DNA of 64,000 bases, taken from positions 2,673,501-2,737,500 of the forward strand of contig CM076961.1 of NCBI GenBank assembly GCA_039566865.1, read 5' to 3'. Positions 40,101 through 46,052 of the stretch are shown here, piece after piece. Every line of letters begins with the position of its first letter. Positions within the stretch are counted from its first letter, which is position 1. Origin of the DNA: Aurelia coerulea. Its lineage: Eukaryota > Cnidaria > Scyphozoa > Semaeostomeae > Ulmaridae. Below the pieces are notes generated by a model. It ran no database searches. It had not been told where the DNA came from and saw only the letters and a program-made list of their open reading frames with translations. A program made the position numbers and the translations under genes.

Positions 40101-43100
40101 TGCATTTTCCTGAGGATCGTATCACTCCTTAGCCCTCAATGTTTAGATAAGCCTTTACAGTTAATGACAAAGTGTGGGGATAGCTCAGTGGTAGCACGCT
40201 TGACTACCAATCTGAAGGTTGGTGCTTCGAGTTCCCGCCCTGCCCAACCTGCCTGCAACAAAGTATGAGGGGAGTCCCCAACTTTCTGTAATTCCAGGCT
40301 AAAGGAATGACGAGGTGTGGTCACATCGAGAGGAAGGACCAGGACGCTGCTTCGATAAGCTCAGCTCCTCAGCGTCCTGAAACTACCTTTGGATGCTAAG
40401 TAGAGTAAATGCTTGAGTTTCTTCTGAATGTTTTTGTACTAGCGAGTACCTAAATGTATGAATTTTGAGATAAATTTTAAAATATTTCAGCGACCTGATA
40501 TGAATGACATATCAGAAGAAGCTGAGGGAATGGAAGAGATGCTTGAAGAGCAAGAGAGCAAGGAACTCGCTGCTTTGGAGGAGGAAATGGAGCAAGAAAA
40601 GGAAAAAAGGCAACAGCAAGGATTATCTGAAGAAGAAATGATGAAATTTATGTCTGATTTGCAGAAACAACAAGAGGCTAAACGAAAGGTAGGCATGATC
40701 TACGCTGCTGTATGAGTTAGAAAAACCTCGAAACATTTTTGTGCCTTCTGTAACAAGTCATCTACCTTGGACACCAGAGCCTGAAGCGACAAGAAATGAT
40801 AGCCAGGGTTCCAGTCATTGGATTCTATTGAACTTACGACCGTTGTTTAATCTAAAGAGCCATTGTCACCCAGGGTCCTTTGCGGGCGCGCTACAATTTA
40901 AGACTATCTGAAAATCAAATTTTGCCCAAACGGAAAATGTAAATCCACAATGCCGTTGTTGAAAATACAGTTGCTTCCACATCAACCAGAGGAGTGTTTG
41001 GCCGTGGGAGGTGGACATTGAAGGTTCCATCCAGGCAAGAAGTAAATTCATTCTGTTTACACAGTTGTGCGTTTTAACCTTTCATACTGGGAATTTATTA
41101 TTCATGGCTGCTTGGGCCCACTGCTCAGTGACAAATGTACCAATAGAATAAGATTAAATGCTAAACTTCTGCTTGATTTTCAATTTAAATCGCATATGAA
41201 ATTCAAATTTAGTATGCCTAGTAACCCTAACGATTGGCAAATAGCTTTAATAAATGTCGGACAGCTTAAGTACAACAGAATAAACCTGAACCCCTCCATC
41301 AGGGTTTGATATCATAACTCAATATTTAATTTATCATGTAAACTTTTGATATTCAAATGTATCATGCCTTTGTGCTCAACAGGCCGTTCAAGACTCTATC
41401 GAAAGGCAAAGAGAAGCTGCTAAAAGGAGGATAGAAGAAAAGAGGAGAAAGCGAGATGAAAAACAATATGAAGAGGATTTAGCTTTGACCATCCTTTCAG
41501 CAGCAGATAAGAATTTAGTATTAAAAAGAGAGAAAACTACGTTGCAGAAAAGCAAGCAAAGTAGCTCGGTAAGTGTACAAGCATTCTCGGAAGACATTAT
41601 TGTTGTCAGTTTTGTTGGTATGAGATCAATGGGGAGTTCTTTGTCTGTTATCTTAAATGCTCTGTTAAGCCCCCGACGGGCTTATCTAATTTCGGAGACT
41701 CCAGATGGGGCTTTAAAGAGAGGAGGGCGTAATAGAGAAGGATAGGAGTTATAGCTTTTTTAGTTCTCTAACCTCATATTTTGCCGAATCAACATCCCAA
41801 TACCTGTCGAACACACAAATTTGGCGCAGTTTCTATCTGAAAACATATTAGAATTGATATGCAAAGTTGTTTAGCTAAATAAAATCTGGAGGTTGACGTG
41901 CGGCAATACAGTAGTTTCAGTTGATAAACATAAATTTCTCTATTAATTAAACTAAAATGCCAGGATTTAATCAGACTAGCTAAATGAATGGGAAATCTTT
42001 GGTAACCTCTACCATTTGAATATAAGTGTGAGAGGCTTAAAACAGGGTGTCCCAAAAAAATTGTGCCCCGTTTGGCTGAAGATGGCAACAAAACGGCAAA
42101 AGATTCTCGCCAAAATTTTGCATGATATTGCTCTTCAGATATTCAATTAACGTTTGCTACCATCCCCTTAAAAATCCGTTGAAAAATGATCTGGGCTGAG
42201 AACCATGTGCTGAGCACAAAAATTCCTGTTAATAGGCTATTCCTCGATGTATCACCGTTTAGATTTGTTACCCTCGTTTAAATTTCCTGTGACCATGTAC
42301 AATTAGGTTCCCGTCTTTCTTTGTTGTGTACAATAGTATATTGAATGTGATTAGTGCAAAGTACAGTTAGGCTATCATCGGATAAATGTACCATTGGATA
42401 TAAATCATCATTTGAATTATCCCTTACAAACATTGGGTGTAGTGCAATTGTGCTAGATAAACAACGACTAGATAAAGTAAAATGTAAGCACTTTGAAATG
42501 AATTGAATGAAGCATGATGTTTTGAGCATGGCTTGATAACGTTCTATGCTCGAAGCGTCATGCTCAATTCAAGTCATATTAAAGTACTTATCTGTCACAT
42601 GATTTAATTGTTTATCTTTATACCATGTCATAACAGCTAACTATTGCAGTGGTAGATATTTCATTTGCCTATGTCATATCTCGTTTGTTTCACTTACAGT
42701 TGGAAGATCGTTTACGTCAGAGACGGGAAGAACGAAAGAAGAGAGCTGAGGAGGAGGCTCGCACGCAGAGAGAGGAAGAAGAAGCGGAAAAGCAGAAAGA
42801 AGAGTCGGAGAAAGCAAAAAAGATTATGCCCCCTCTTGTAAGATAATTTTGTTTCATTTTGCATTTGTTTCACTTCATTTCAATAGTTTTAGTCTTCCTG
42901 CCCCCGATTCTTTTTCTCCTTCCAACACGCTGCTACTTGAAAACTGCATTGAATAACAGAACCATGTGCTGTGTACGTTCATCTGACACTGATCACAGCA
43001 AATCACCAGATTTGATCCGAATCGAGAATAAGTATAGTGCAATATGATTTTAAATTCAGCAATCAAATTGCATCTCCTTGTGCTCTTCAAAGTTGTTATG

Positions 43101-43154
43101 GTATGAATGGATATGTGGAGATTTCTAACGATTACAGGGCGTATCTGTACACTG

Positions 43155-43221
<67 letters not shown>

Positions 43222-46016
43222 AATTGTCATTATCATCATAAGTTATTTAAAGTATGGTAAAACCGCATGAAAGAATCTATGATTTTCTGTGGCAGGCTCA
43301 AATGGCTCCTATACATGTCCATAGTGGTTCGCATAAAGAGAGTGCTTTACTTGGCCAAAGATCAACTTCGATATTTTTAATCTGAAGTTTTTATGCGGGT
43401 TTTTACTGTTAGCAAAAGAAATAGAAATAGCTCCAATAACAGCTAATTGAAGGCTACCTTACATTATAGATGTAACATTCCCTGATATGTGTTCCTAGAT
43501 GCCCTCTATATATGCGAGCTAAAAATATGGTTATTTTCAAACAATAGATTAATTTGATATGAATCGTTCGTTTACAGCCTGGTGGAGGTTTACGAAGAGA
43601 GAAAACAGTCGTGGAAGAAGCTGCCGATATGGACGATTCCCAAAAGAAAGAAATTGTTGGGGTACTGATGAGAGAACACACAAGCTTGGCAATGAAATTG
43701 AATCGGGATCAAACAAGACAAGAGGAGAAGGTAAGGAGCCCTGTGGGATCACCATTATATTAATAGACCTTGCAGCTATCCTAAAAATGAATCTGCATCG
43801 AACGATATTTTGATGCACTTTGTCGAACATTCGAATGTTCAAACTCTAAACTCTAATCCCACTCATTCGAACCTTTCGTGCAAAAATGTACAAAAACGTC
43901 GCTCGATCCAAACTCTTTTGTACTGTTCTTGTACTGTTTTGTACTCTATTTTCTATTTCGTTATTAAAAGTATTCTTTTTCGATTGAGTAATCAGTTGTT
44001 TTTGCTCTTTTGTGCTGGGTGCGCCAAAATAAACTATGCACTTTTGGCAGGGCACGATAAATTGCATACTGGACCGATTTTGAAAATTTATGAGCAAAGC
44101 TTATAGCTAAGATCCTCTCAATTAGATGGCAGTATTTTTTGTACATTTTTTAGTCTTCTATTTATGGAGCTTTAAAAGCGAGTTTCTGTTTCGATTTCGA
44201 AAACATAAAAAGCGGTCAAATAACGTCGATCCAATTTTCTTAAGACTTGACATGAATGGACAAAGAGAGAACGTTTTCGTGATGATTTGGGGATTTAGAA
44301 ATTAAGCAGTTCTCATCCAATGCACGAGTGTTAGTTCTATGTTCGAAGCAATATAAGAATATTTTTAATGATGCGAAGAAATATATTTCCTTTTGAAGTT
44401 TCAGTGAATTTATGCTTTAGTGCAAATTGTGTTCCTGTGTCAAGGAGGTTAAAAAGACAAACATGGAAAGCGTCATGAGGCCAGCAAGCACAAAACTTGT
44501 TGAATTTTTGATTTTGTGTCTGCTTTTGAGGCAGCACTTTATTGCAGCTGCTACAGGATTTCGCAACAGACCAATCTTTGAAATCATGCTCGTGCAGAAG
44601 TTTACATTAATCAATTTCTAAAATCCCCAAATCACCCTGAAAGCGTCTTAGCCTTCAAACCTGAATATGGGAGAAGTGTTTTCGAAATGTCGTTCACCCA
44701 GACAAACCGAGTCAAGTTGTGATAAATGTGTTCTCTTAGGAGCAATAACTTATGGTATTTTTGGCTTCTCTCGTGCAATTTGATAATGTCCCCTTGGGCT
44801 TTTGTAAGAACGGAATTTGAAGCCCTTGATCAATTATTTACAATAGAAATGTTGACTGAAATGTTATTTTTGTACAGGTAAAACTTCTGCGATCAAAGAG
44901 AAGACAGAAACAAGAGCAAAGAGAACAAGAAGCAGCAGCCATTTTAGGAATCGGTGAAAGACAAAAGACTATCGTTGCCACACAAGCCAAGGTAATCCCC
45001 TTTCTTGTCATCATTTGTTCAATATTAAGGGCACAGTGTCGTGGCACTGATTGGATGAATAGGACAATATGAAAGAATAGAATTAGGCAGGCTTCAATAA
45101 ATTCGCTGTACACTACGAAGATGATAACAATATGAAAGAATAGAATTAGGTAGGCTTCAATAAATTCGCTGTACACTGAAATTCACGAAGATGATAACGA
45201 TCAGACTCCCTTTATTCTCGAAACAAAGTATGATCTAAGAGCATAAAGGCTTTTTAATGATCCAGAGGCCAGGTCTTTTGTTAGGGATTTCAACATCACA
45301 ACCAGCCAATTACAGCCACGACAGTGTGCCTTTAACAAGCCTTGTTGGATGTTTGAAGCTCTCAGGGGCTTGTCATAAACATTAGAGACTTGCTCTCACC
45401 TAGAAAAGTCTGAGATACATACGACCATATGTAAGCATGTGCTCTTTCCTGTGTGCAATGGCTATTTAGAACTTGGCATCTTGTAACATACAAACTAGGA
45501 GGAAACTTCCCTACCAGCCCCCTTCGATTTCCCCACCATACCATTCACGCGCATTTTCCCACCAGTGAGGTGCCTTTTTCAGTCAAAGTAATCTTTCGTG
45601 AACGCAGATTAAATCAAGCCACAAGACATGTTTGATAGAAAGCTCAATATAATAACATAATATAATTTTTATGGCACCCCTTTGCATCACCTTTTTGCTA
45701 TCAGATTTTTCTTTTCGTTTATAGTTTGAGTTTATGTTAGCCTGGTATTAGGTAATTTGTTGCTCAAAAGATTCATAATTGTAAGTGAGTGTCTGCGCGC
45801 AGGCTAAAGTGAGTTGTGAACTGATGCCGTTTGCTGTAAACAAAGTAGATAGTTCCCCACCAATAAGATATCCTTACAGTAAAAGATGCCCTGATTTCAG
45901 AGTCCTGAAAAATGCTCAACCTTCCTCAGTATGAATAAATATTTTTGATAGAACTGTCTTCATTTTTTAAAAGAAAATAGCGTGTGTTTAGGAGTGTGAC
46001 CTAAGTTATTCCTTTG

Positions 46017-46052
<36 letters not shown>

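Noticed and set aside
40171..40245. tRNA gene
   Set aside because: The A-box is good, but the acceptor stem does not pair and the B-box is degenerate; the sequence continues as a SINE-like body.
43037..43270. ORF with an isoleucine run
   Set aside because: Translation of the (CAT)n microsatellite in an intron.
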